The notes beneath the pieces were generated by a model, which made no database searches, was not told the DNA's origin, and saw nothing but the letters and a program-made list of their open reading frames with translations. A stretch of 64,000 nucleotides of DNA from CAVOGJ01 sp963700865 (GTDB taxonomy: Bacteria; Planctomycetota; Planctomycetia; Pirellulales; Pirellulaceae), in assembly GCA_963700865.1 (NCBI GenBank), contig CAVOZC010000018.1, positions 930,001-994,000 of the forward strand. Direction: 5' to 3'. Below, in pieces: positions 1 to 6,526 of the stretch; within the stretch, counting starts at the first letter, position 1; each line of letters begins with the position of its first letter. The position numbers and the translations under genes are program-made.

Positions 1-12
1 TGAATTCGAACC

Positions 13-518
13 GTTCTGTCTGAAAAGTGCGCGGTGTGCGCTGGGCGTGTTTTCAATTGATGGATCGTTGGTTGCACAGTGCTTGCGGCGGCAATGAACC
101 ACTCGCGCGTGAGTGTGTCGCGGATGGTCCGCCCTGCGGAGATTTGGCATTGCTTCGAATTGGAATGCGCGGCGAATTTCGTAGTCCAATTATTCGTTCT
201 AACGGTCTGTTCCTTCGGCAAAGATGAATCGCCGCAGCATTTGCGCGGTCTGAGTCTCTCACGGAGGCGCGGAGCACACGGAGGGAGTTGTCGATTTTCT
301 CCGTGAGCCCCGTGACTCCGTGAGATCAAATGCAGACGTGTTGGCCGCAAACACTTGGTGCACGGCACCCCGAGTCAGTATGATGACTGGGTGAAGCGAG
401 CCCCGAGGTCATCGTGTTTGCCGCTTCAAAACAGACAGAACAACGAAATGCACGGGAGCAACGGGTCGCGCGTTTCGGTACTTGTTGACTCCAACTCCGT
501 TGCCCCGTGATTTCAAAC
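13..518 (+). repeat. Repeated ~508-bp non-coding cassette, copy 1
   Basis: This is the first of four near-identical units (others at 1200, 11958 and 12463). It begins with GTTCTGTCTGAAAAGTGCGC and ends in its own attC. It carries an imperfect hairpin at about 255-326 built from CACGGAG-type arms. Relative to copy 2 it is 5 nt shorter near position 40 and has a 2-nt insertion near 133. These changes break every reading frame, so it is unlikely to encode a protein. Confidence 0.85.
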
Positions 519-522
519 GTTC
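435..522 (+). other. attC site 1 (end of repeated cassette copy 1)
   Basis: The left arm at 445-464 (GAAATGCACGGGAGCAACGG) pairs with the right arm at 497-515 except for an unpaired G and an unpaired A in the left arm. The outer GAAC at 438-441 pairs with GTTC at 519-522. Unpaired bases confined to one arm are a known hallmark of attC sites. Confidence 0.85.
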
Positions 523-576
523 GTCCGATCAAACCTGCGGATGAATCGCCGCTGAAAACCGCTGCAATACAAGAGT

Positions 577-605
577 TTGCCGCTCTCTTTGGCGTAAGGT
601 AGAAT
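577..605 (+). promoter_or_regulatory. Candidate sigma-70 promoter of the toxin-antitoxin cassette
   Basis: TTGCCG at 577-582 and TAGAAT at 600-605 are separated by 17 bp. They stand just ahead of the GGAGG ribosome site at 613-617 that serves the antitoxin ATG at 624. Toxin-antitoxin cassettes usually carry their own promoter, which fits, but the match was made by eye only. Confidence 0.45.
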
Positions 606-623
606 TAATTCCTGGAGGAACCC

Positions 624-854
624 ATGACTCTCGAATCCATTCTCAGCGGACTTAGCCACAGTGAGAAACTGGCTGCCATGGACCTCTTGTGGCGAGATCT
701 TTCTAGCGAACCATCTCGATACGTGTCGCCCGAATGGCACGAACGAATCATTGCTGATCGACTGGCAAACCCGGCACCCGGCGAATCGTTACCTCTGGGT
801 GACGCTAAAACCGAGGTTAAGGATCGACTCAATGCACGTCGAACTCAGGGTTGA
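624..854 (+). CDS. Addiction module antitoxin (TIGR02574-like)
   Basis: This 76-residue protein resembles the short addiction-module component family found upstream of RelE/ParE toxins. Family features visible are an N-terminal helix with LSHSEKLAAMDLLWRDL and a C-terminal part containing SPEWHERIIADRL. It should bind and neutralise the toxin encoded by the next gene and repress their shared promoter. A GGAGG ribosome site lies 6 nt before the ATG. Its 3' end overlaps the toxin start by 23 bp, a normal coupling for such pairs. The pair fills one integron cassette, where such modules are thought to stabilise arrays. The family call is from sequence pattern only. Confidence 0.8.
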   Translation: MTLESILSGLSHSEKLAAMDLLWRDLSSEPSRYVSPEWHERIIADRLANPAPGESLPLGDAKTEVKDRLNARRTQG

Positions 855-1134
855 AGCTAGAGACGACTTAGTCGAAGCCTCAGCATTCTACGACGCCCAG
901 CGCGACGGATTGGGCGACTACTTCATTGACTGCCTCTTTTCCGACTTGGAAAAACTGGAATCCGAGGCTGGCATTCACGAAATTGCGTATGGACTGCACC
1001 GCAAACTGTCGAAACGATTCCCATTTGCCATCTACTATCGGGTTACGGATCCCATCATTGATGTGGTTGCAATACTGGATTGTCGACGCGACCCTGATGC
1101 CATCGCTCGGCGCCTCGGACGAACCATGCCATGA
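832..1134 (+). CDS. RelE/ParE-family toxin
   Basis: This 100-residue protein has the compact layout of ParE/RelE toxins: an N-terminal strand and helix with EARDDLVEASAFYD, a middle HRKLSKRFPFAIYYRV segment and a C-terminal VVAILDCRRDPDAIARR motif. RelE members cut ribosome-bound mRNA and ParE members inhibit gyrase; the sequence does not tell which applies. The ATG at 832 lies inside the antitoxin gene in another frame. The stop codon lies within attC site 2, so the gene reaches right to the cassette's recombination site. Confidence 0.8.
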   Translation: MHVELRVEARDDLVEASAFYDAQRDGLGDYFIDCLFSDLEKLESEAGIHEIAYGLHRKLSKRFPFAIYYRVTDPIIDVVAILDCRRDPDAIARRLGRTMP

Positions 1135-1203
1135 ACCGGAGATCGCCGTAGCGCGTTTACAAATGGATCGTCTTTGGGGCGATCCCGGTTATGGCCAACG
1201 TTC
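1117..1203 (+). other. attC site 2 (end of toxin-antitoxin cassette)
   Basis: GCCATGAACCGGAGATCGCC on the left matches the complement of the right arm (GGCGATCCCGGTTATGGC) with one extra G and one extra A on the left. GAAC at 1121-1124 and GTTC at 1200-1203 form the outer ends. Confidence 0.85.
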
Positions 1204-1707
1204 TGTCTGAAAAGTGCGCGGTGGTTGCATGGATGGTCGTGTTTTCAATTGATGGATCGTTGGTTGCACAGTGCTTGCGGCGGCAATGAACCACTCGCGC
1301 GTGAGTGTGTCGCGGATGGTCCGCTGCGGAGATTTGGCATTGCTTCGAATTGGAATGCGCGGCGAATTTCGTAGTCCAATTCTTCGTTCTATCGGTCTGT
1401 TCCTTCGGCAAAGATGAATCGCCGCAGCATTTGCGCGGTCGAATCTCTCACGGAGGCGCGGAGCACACGGAGGGAGTTGTCGATTTTCTCCGTGAGCCCC
1501 GTGACTCCGTGAGATTAAATGCAGACGTGTTGGCCGCAAACACTTGGTGCGCGGCAACCCGAGTCGGTATGATGACTGGGTGAAGCGAGCCCCGAGGTCA
1601 TCGTGTTTGCCGCTTCAAAACAGACAGAACAACGAAATGCACGGGAGCAACGGGTCGCGCGTTTCGGTACTTGTTGACTCCAACTCCGTTGCCCCGTGAT
1701 TTCACAC
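1200..1707 (+). repeat. Repeated ~508-bp non-coding cassette, copy 2
   Basis: This is the second copy of the repeated cassette and begins at the GTT of attC site 2. It contains the conserved hairpin (arms about 1445-1476 and 1487-1515) and its own attC. It has a 1-nt deletion near 1440 relative to the other copies. Open frames inside it are not shared across copies. Confidence 0.85.
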
Positions 1708-1711
1708 GTTC
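1624..1711 (+). other. attC site 3 (end of repeated cassette copy 2)
   Basis: It has the same structure as attC site 1, with AAC at 1628-1630 and GTT at 1708-1710 and the paired arms between them. Confidence 0.85.
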
Positions 1712-1744
1712 TGCCGTAACGTGTCCTGTTCTGTCGAATGGCTC

Positions 1745-2083
1745 ATGAACAATCCATTTGCAGCTCCGCATGTGAATGCTGATGCGAAATCTGGGTTGCC
1801 AATCGAGAAGCGTCCAACAACTGAAACGATCTTGACTCTGTTGGTCATGCAAATTCTGCTCGTACTGCTGTTCGCTCCAGGAGATGGTGGCGTATGGGCT
1901 GCGTATGTTGCTTGTGCCGTTGCTGTCGCGTATGCGACGATTCACGCACTCAATCGAATGCGGCACAGAACGAATTTCGCAAATGGATACGGCAAAAATT
2001 GGTTTGCGCTGCCGGTGTACGTAATATCTTCACTCATCGCGATGGCCTTAGTTCACGTGGTCCTGTCGAACCATTGGCTTTGA
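1745..2083 (+). CDS. Small cassette-borne membrane protein
   Basis: This is a 112-residue protein with about three hydrophobic segments, near residues 28-47, 51-70 and 88-108. The N-terminus, MNNPFAAP, has the asparagine-proline-aromatic start seen in many small planctomycete membrane proteins. I chose the ATG at 1745; a GTG at 1721 is in frame. No enzymatic motif is visible and the function is unknown. No attC could be found between this gene and the DUF4160 gene downstream, so either all three genes share a cassette or the boundary has decayed. Confidence 0.6.
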   Translation: MNNPFAAPHVNADAKSGLPIEKRPTTETILTLLVMQILLVLLFAPGDGGVWAAYVACAVAVAYATIHALNRMRHRTNFANGYGKNWFALPVYVISSLIAMALVHVVLSNHWL

Positions 2084-2195
2084 ACGCAATTGGACTTGCA
2101 GGATACCAGTACGCTGTGGCCGATGGTACAATCATTGAGTGTCCGAGATGGCAGGTTACGAACGCTTCATTTCAACCAGGGACACGGTTGGTCTC

Positions 2196-2453
2196 ATGCC
2201 TGAAATCAGTCGCTTTCTCGGCATCGTCAGACGAATGTACTATCGAGACCATGCGCCGCCGCACTTTCATGCTGAATATGGGGAGTATGAAATAACGGTC
2301 GAAATCGGGAGCGGGACTGTCGAGGGCCGCTTTCCACGACGTGCTTTGGCAGCAGTGCTCGAATGGTACGCCCAGCATGAAGCCGAACTGGCTGAAAACT
2401 GGGAGCTTGCCCGACAGGAGCAACCCCTTAACCGCATAGCCCCGCTGGAGTAG
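2196..2453 (+). CDS. DUF4160 protein (putative toxin-antitoxin partner)
   Basis: This 85-residue protein matches the DUF4160 pattern: a start like MPEISRFLGIVRRMYY, then HAPPHFHAEYGEYE, then a C-terminal helix around VLEWYAQHEAELAENW. The family start places the first residue at ATG 2196, although the frame is open from a GTG at 2139. DUF4160 genes are usually followed directly by a DUF2442 gene, as here (gap 4 bp), and the pairs are suspected, but to my knowledge not firmly proven, to be toxin-antitoxin modules. Its position inside an integron array fits that idea. Confidence 0.8.
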   Translation: MPEISRFLGIVRRMYYRDHAPPHFHAEYGEYEITVEIGSGTVEGRFPRRALAAVLEWYAQHEAELAENWELARQEQPLNRIAPLE

Positions 2454-2457
2454 CACT

Positions 2458-2727
2458 ATGTTTCTTCACGTTGACGAGGCCGACTACTTGGAAGGATATC
2501 GGATACATCTTCGATTCAACGATGGTACATCGTATGAGGTCGATCTATCGGGTTCAATTGATGGGCCAATTTTCGAGCCGCTTCACGATATTGAATTCTT
2601 TCGACAATTTTCCGTAGAGGGAAACACGATCGCGTGGCCTAATGGGGCTGATTTTGCTCCGGAGTACCTCTACGAGCTGGCTCAAGCGCAGTCCGTGGCA
2701 GAACAAACGGATGCAGCCGAGCCGTAA
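2458..2727 (+). CDS. DUF2442 protein
   Basis: This 89-residue acidic protein matches DUF2442: an N-terminal beta portion with YRIHLRFNDGTSYEVDLS, a PLHDIEFFRQFSV segment and the closing IAWPNGADFAPEYLYELA motif. It lies 4 bp after the DUF4160 gene and is certainly cotranscribed with it. The last eight codons lie inside attC site 4, so the recombination site supplies the protein's C-terminus. The likely role is antitoxin or regulator of its partner, by inference from the gene pairing. Confidence 0.8.
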   Translation: MFLHVDEADYLEGYRIHLRFNDGTSYEVDLSGSIDGPIFEPLHDIEFFRQFSVEGNTIAWPNGADFAPEYLYELAQAQSVAEQTDAAEP

Positions 2728-2783
2728 ATACCGTGTTGGTTTTGCCTGTAGGCACTCTCACGGCCGACTGATCCTAAACGTTC
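2697..2783 (+). other. attC site 4 (end of DUF4160/DUF2442 cassette)
   Basis: GGATGCAGCCGAGCCGT on the left pairs with ACGGCCGACTGATCC on the right with an extra G and A on the left and one mismatch. GAAC at 2701-2704 and GTTC at 2780-2783 are the outer ends. Confidence 0.82.
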
Positions 2784-2815
2784 GTCGCTTCAGCGTTGTT
2801 GCTCGGCAGATCACC

Positions 2816-3184
2816 ATGACCATCGAGAATCCATACCGCCCACCGAATGCTGAGTCATTGTCTGAGGGTCGTCCAGCATCCGATCCTCGAAGAAACTGGA
2901 AGGATTACTCACCCGAATACAACACCGCTTTTCGGACCGCGCTGATCGTTCAAGGAATGCTTGCGGTCGTGACTGCCCTCATGCTCGATTTCGGCCAAAC
3001 GCATCGAGCATTCTGGGTCGCGTTCGTTTGCCAATGGGCACTGGTCTGGATTATCATATTCCGACGCCCCATGCATCCGACGCGACTCGACCTCGCAATC
3101 GTGCGGTTGGGCATTCTGCCAATATTGATCCTTGTTGTCGGTGCAGGACCATGGTTGCTGCGAGTGCTTAGTATCCAAACATAG
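2816..3184 (+). CDS. Small cassette-borne membrane protein with NPYRPP start
   Basis: This 122-residue protein begins MTIENPYRPPNAES, the typical start of small planctomycete membrane proteins. Hydrophobic segments follow near residues 40-57, 63-80 and 92-115. It is the only gene of its cassette (2780-3272). The ATG at 2816 lies 36 bp after the attC boundary. No catalytic motif is visible and the function is unknown. Its resemblance in layout to the proteins at 1745 and 5098 suggests that membrane proteins are a common cargo here. Confidence 0.65.
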   Translation: MTIENPYRPPNAESLSEGRPASDPRRNWKDYSPEYNTAFRTALIVQGMLAVVTALMLDFGQTHRAFWVAFVCQWALVWIIIFRRPMHPTRLDLAIVRLGILPILILVVGAGPWLLRVLSIQT

Positions 3185-3188
3185 GACG

Positions 3189-3276
3189 CGACGAACAATC
3201 GCATGCACTGGAGCCGGCGGCCGGGCTGGTTTCAAATGGAGAGTCATCACCGCCGGCCCAGTGATGCGGGTCATTC
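3189..3276 (+). other. attC site 5 (degenerate right end)
   Basis: CGCATGCACTGGAGCCGGCG on the left pairs with CGCCGGCCCAGTGATGCG on the right with the usual extra G and A. The GAAC at 3193-3196 faces ATTC at 3273-3276 instead of GTTC, so the crossover triplet appears mutated. Confidence 0.78.
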
Positions 3277-3290
3277 GGCGAGACAATTGC

Positions 3291-4310
3291 ATGAAATCAA
3301 TCGACGTGCTTCTGCTTTCTCGACAGGATATTGTGAACCTCGATCTGACGCCTCGTGAGGTAGTCCAAGTTGTCGAAACAGCGTTGAGGGAACACGCGGC
3401 TGGCACTTACGAAATGCACCCCAAGATTGGCGTGCATCCGACGGGAACAGACCCTGCCAACTTCATTCACGCGATGCCGGCCTACCTGGAACAGTTGGGT
3501 GCCTGCGGATTGAAGTGGGTGGCTGGGTTTGCCAAGAACTATCAACGCGCCCTGCCCAATGTCACGGGTGTGCAGGTGTACAACGACACCGAGACGGGTA
3601 TTCCCCTGGCGATCATGGATTGCGGTTATCTGACCGGCCTGCGAACAGCCGCCGTCAGTGCAATCGCTGCGCGAGAAGTATGCCGTGCGGGAGCCGAGAT
3701 ATTGGCGCTGGCCGGGTGCGGTTTTGAAGGCACGATGCACCTGCGATTCATCACCCACGAAATCCCGACTATCCGCCGGGTCCGGCTTCGCGATATCCGC
3801 GAACAAGCGATGACAGTACTTCAGGAGTCCGCCGCCAGCTACTTTCCGGGCGAAATCGAGATCTGTCCGGACGCCCGCTCGTGCCTCGAAGGCGCCGATG
3901 TGATCTCAACCTGTACAAATGGTGAGGATCAGTTGGTCCGGCTGGAATGGTTCAAACCTGGTGCGGTCGCCGTTGGGATCGAAGGCGGATGCGCCTTTAC
4001 CGCCGAGGCTCTGCACGGCGCGGACAAGTTTGTCGTCGACGACATGCCGTTGGCGGAGTATTTCGATAAGATCGGTCGCGATCGCGTTACCGAGGACGGC
4101 CGCCCCGATCCTGAGTTTCCCGGCGGAATGCCGAACGTCTATGGTACCATCGGTGAACTGGTTACCGGCACAAAGCGGGGGCGCGAGAACGCCGACGAGC
4201 GGATCATTGCCATTCCTATCGGCATGGCCATTTGTGATATAGCCTTGGCTCATCTAGCTTACCAGACTGCGCTGAAAAAGGAGCTGGGCCAATTATTCCG
4301 CCTGGCTTAA
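3291..4310 (+). CDS. Ornithine cyclodeaminase / mu-crystallin family dehydrogenase
   Basis: This 339-residue protein has the normal length of the ornithine cyclodeaminase/mu-crystallin/alanine dehydrogenase family. Visible features are a substrate-side GLKWVAGF segment, a nucleotide-binding LALAGCGFEGTMHL motif (glycine-rich, near residue 140) and the family motifs DVISTCTNG and VAVGIEGG. Members use NAD(H) or NADP(H) for cyclisation, imino-acid reduction or amino-acid dehydrogenation; the substrate cannot be assigned. It is alone in a 1.2-kb cassette between attC sites 5 and 6. The ATG at 3291 starts 18 bp after the boundary, and the open frame upstream of it is attC sequence. Confidence 0.85.
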   Translation: MKSIDVLLLSRQDIVNLDLTPREVVQVVETALREHAAGTYEMHPKIGVHPTGTDPANFIHAMPAYLEQLGACGLKWVAGFAKNYQRALPNVTGVQVYNDTETGIPLAIMDCGYLTGLRTAAVSAIAAREVCRAGAEILALAGCGFEGTMHLRFITHEIPTIRRVRLRDIREQAMTVLQESAASYFPGEIEICPDARSCLEGADVISTCTNGEDQLVRLEWFKPGAVAVGIEGGCAFTAEALHGADKFVVDDMPLAEYFDKIGRDRVTEDGRPDPEFPGGMPNVYGTIGELVTGTKRGRENADERIIAIPIGMAICDIALAHLAYQTALKKELGQLFRLA

Positions 4311-4375
4311 GCGATCAGAGATGGTGGGAGCGAACATAACCGGAAGGTCGACGTGAGTGTACCTAAGGAAACCCA

Positions 4376-4464
4376 CGCCGAACAAGGCGGTCAACCGGAG
4401 CCGCCGATCACGCTGGTTTTGAAATCAGAAGTTCTTGGCGGCGGCCCGATTACCGCCAACGTTA
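4376..4464 (+). other. attC site 6 (end of cyclodeaminase cassette)
   Basis: GGCGGTCAACCGGAGCCGCC on the left pairs with GGCGGCGGCCCGATTACCGCC on the right, with an extra C and A on the left. AAC at 4381-4383 and GTT at 4461-4463 are the outer ends. Confidence 0.82.
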
Positions 4465-5056
4465 GGTGGCTGCATCCCTTCTCATCAGAATCTGGGGTTG
4501 TCAATTATGGCTCGCGGCTGAGAAAGTCGACGAACTGCTCGGGGACTCTGACACGCGTTCTTCTCATCGCGCGACGATGCCCCGAGTGGCGACCGTAGCT
4601 GAAAACCACGAAGCACACGAAGGCCACGAAGGACTCTGTTTAGCGAGGACTCCATCGACCACGGTCAAGGGGCGGGCCGTTCCAGTCGCTGGCGTATGAC
4701 GCTTAGAAACTCGACCGCGCCGTTGGTCGGTCACTTCGTGCCCTTCGTGTGCTTCATGGTTCGCCCGCGTGGTCAACCAGCTTGCCAGTAACGGTGTGGC
4801 GAAAGTAGTGACCGTTGTTACCCGCCTGTGAAGAACACTCAGGCGAGAGCACCATAACCTTGTCGCCAGAGGGACATCGCGATATACTCGTGATGCCATG
4901 GCCTCGGCGATGTGACCGTGAACCACCCAGTGGGACCAGGTACCGCCAACCACGCAGGACCACGCGTCCCGCCACCTAACAAAGGCATGCACACGGAGTT
5001 GGCGACAGCGCGATTTCGGATGGAGAGTCTTCCCCGGCGGCCCGGTGATGCCAGAC
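4461..5056 (+). other. Non-coding cassette
   Basis: This cassette between attC sites 6 and 7 holds no convincing gene. The short open frames run through repeat sequence and lack start signals or recognisable motifs. Its main feature is a long inverted repeat (arms about 4600-4632 and 4731-4765). Confidence 0.6.
4600..4765. repeat. Inverted repeat of ACCACGAAG-type arms
   Basis: ACCACGAAGCACACGAAGGC near 4604 is the imperfect reverse complement of CCTTCGTGTGCTTCATGGTT near 4744, about 100 bp away. The same motif recurs singly at about 56047-56075, and a CACGGAG relative forms the hairpin in the repeated cassette. It looks like a dispersed non-coding element of this lineage. Confidence 0.65.
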
Positions 5057-5060
5057 GTTA
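4974..5060 (+). other. attC site 7
   Basis: GGCATGCACACGGAG on the left faces GGCCCGGTGATGCC on the right with the usual unpaired G and A plus two mismatches. ACCTAAC at 4974-4980 fits the RYYYAAC consensus exactly, and GTT lies at 5057-5059. Confidence 0.82.
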
Positions 5061-5097
5061 CCCGACTCAATGACGACGAATATTCGAGAGTACCGCG

Positions 5098-5499
5098 ATG
5101 GAGTTGACGCTGCTACTATCGAAAATTGTCGGCCCAGTATTGTTGCTCCGGGCGATTTCCATTCTCATTGATCGCGAGCATTTTGTGAGCATCATCGACC
5201 AGATCGAAGACGAATCCAAAACGGTTGCGTTTTCCATGTTTCCGGTCGCCATGCTCATGACGGGGATCGCCATTGCCGTTACTCACACGGATACCTCAAG
5301 CATCGCGGCTATCCTCTTTCACCTGATCGCATGGGGCATGATCATCAAAACGAGCCTGCTAATACTGTTTCCGAGGCTGCTGGCGAGAAAGGTGCAATTG
5401 CTGCCCCTGGCCGGTTTTCTTAACGTTGTTTTTCTTGCGTGCGCGGTAGTCGGTGCTTACCTTACGTGGTTCGGTTACTTCGCGCCGGTACTTCCGTGA
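5098..5499 (+). CDS. Cassette-borne four-helix membrane protein
   Basis: This is a 133-residue, strongly hydrophobic protein with about four membrane segments near residues 5-22, 46-63, 69-90 and 102-126. A short charged loop (DREHFVSIIDQIEDESK) follows the first. It is the sole gene of the cassette 5057-5616 and ends about 35 bp before attC site 8. The start at ATG 5098 is the only plausible one. I do not recognise a family. Confidence 0.65.
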   Translation: MELTLLLSKIVGPVLLLRAISILIDREHFVSIIDQIEDESKTVAFSMFPVAMLMTGIAIAVTHTDTSSIAAILFHLIAWGMIIKTSLLILFPRLLARKVQLLPLAGFLNVVFLACAVVGAYLTWFGYFAPVLP

Positions 5500-5532
5500 G
5501 TCATTGCCTACGATCTCGGACTTCACAATGGC

Positions 5533-5620
5533 GGGTAACCATCGCGTGCACCAGAGTACGCGACCAGGGCGGTTTTGAAATTGAGAATCTGCCGCGCGTA
5601 CCCGGTGACGCGTGCCGTTC
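5533..5620 (+). other. attC site 8
   Basis: CGCGTGCACCAGAGTACGCG on the left pairs with CGCGTACCCGGTGACGCG on the right with an extra G and A on the left. AAC at 5537-5539 and GTT at 5617-5619 are the outer ends. It is the last site before a 6-kb gap in the array. Confidence 0.82.
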
Positions 5621-5638
5621 GTCAGATGAGGGCGCGTC

Positions 5639-6290
5639 ATGTTTGCCCAGAGGACCATTTAAGCGGTTTTTGTCGTTGTGGCGTTATGGATGTGCGTCGC
5701 GCCATTACAGGCACAGACGCGCCTGTGGACCGACAACATCGGGAAGTTCTCCATCGAAGCCGAACTGGTGGAGATCAGGCAAGACAACGTCGTGCTGAAA
5801 AAAGCCGACGGCGCAACGGTCACCGTGCCGATCGCTCGGCTGAGTGATGCCGACCAGAAGCATCTCAAGTTTCTGGAGCAGCCCGGCTCACAAGCCGGAG
5901 CGCAATCATCTCATGACGCGGATGTGGGAGCACCTCTTTCGTTTCCAGGCGCGGTCACGGAGCCACCGTCCTGGAACGACACGAACGTACCTTTCGACTT
6001 GGCCGCGTTGTTGCAGGCCCCGCCTGTGGAAGAAAACGCGGCGCCACTCTACTTGGCAGCATTCATTGAGTTTGGCAAGTCAGAGATGTCGCATTTCTTT
6101 CCGGAGATGCCCGAGCACGAATTGAAACAGTTGTATGCGGCCGAGCGTCAGCTCTCCAAGGAGCAGCGGCGGCTCGAAGAAGCGTGGGAAAAAAAGTTCC
6201 GTCAGCGGTCGATCCCGAGGCCGTCGACGCATGGTTGGCGAACTACGACACCGGCTATGAAATGCTGGCTGCCGCGCAGCAGCGGCGCGA
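5639..6290 (+). pseudogene. Broken SHD1-domain secreted protein
   Basis: The intact ancestor was a secreted planctomycete protein with an SLA1-homology-domain-1 segment (TRLWTDNIGKFSIEAELVEI at residues about 27-46 and on to HLKFLEQ). Three lesions are visible. A TAA at 5660-5662 interrupts the signal peptide after seven codons, with the hydrophobic stretch continuing in the same frame. A frameshift at the A-run 6187-6195 moves the conserved EAVDAWLANYDTGYEMLAAA part to the next frame. After about 6290 the sequence changes into a fragment of an unrelated gene on the other strand. The stop and the junction are not explained by a single sequencing error. Confidence 0.65.
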
Positions 6291-6409
6291 AGCGCGTCGA
6301 TCACGGCCGCAGACTTCTCTTCAAAGTCGGCCTGCTTGCCTGGAAGGACCTGGTAGTTCATTCCAACGGTCATCATCTCGCACAGACTCTCTGAAAACAT
6401 GTGCTGCAA
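6285..6409 (-). pseudogene. N-terminal fragment of an antibiotic-biosynthesis-monooxygenase-like gene
   Basis: Read from 6409 leftwards, the first ~40 codons (MQHMFSESLCEMMTVGMNYQ, then VLPGKQADFEE and AAVIDALRAA) look like the start of a small ABM-fold monooxygenase: a beta strand GMNYQVLPGK followed by a helix. Homology stops at about 6290, where the reversed SHD1 gene end begins. The shared GCCGCTGCTGC sequence there suggests a short-homology joint. The family call rests on a short stretch and is tentative. Confidence 0.4.
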
Positions 6410-6526
6410 CTCACGCGGTAGCGTATCCCTATAACAATATCGGGGAGGGCGGCTTCCCTCGCCAGCGCGAAACCTCGGGATGACATGTGGCTGATGAAGG
6501 CGAAGTAGCGGTTCGCGGCTCCGTCC

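Noticed and set aside
1189..1557. A ~90-120-residue - strand protein across the repeated cassette, also seen in copies 3 and 4
   Set aside because: The frame is broken by non-triplet indels in copies 1 and 3 and runs across cassette boundaries, so it is not a conserved gene.
2084..2195. An attC site between the membrane protein and the DUF4160 gene
   Set aside because: No AAC/GTT pair at ~79 bp spacing with complementary arms could be found there.
3132..3290. N-terminal extension of the cyclodeaminase-family gene
   Set aside because: The extra 53 codons translate attC site 5; the family start is ATG 3291.
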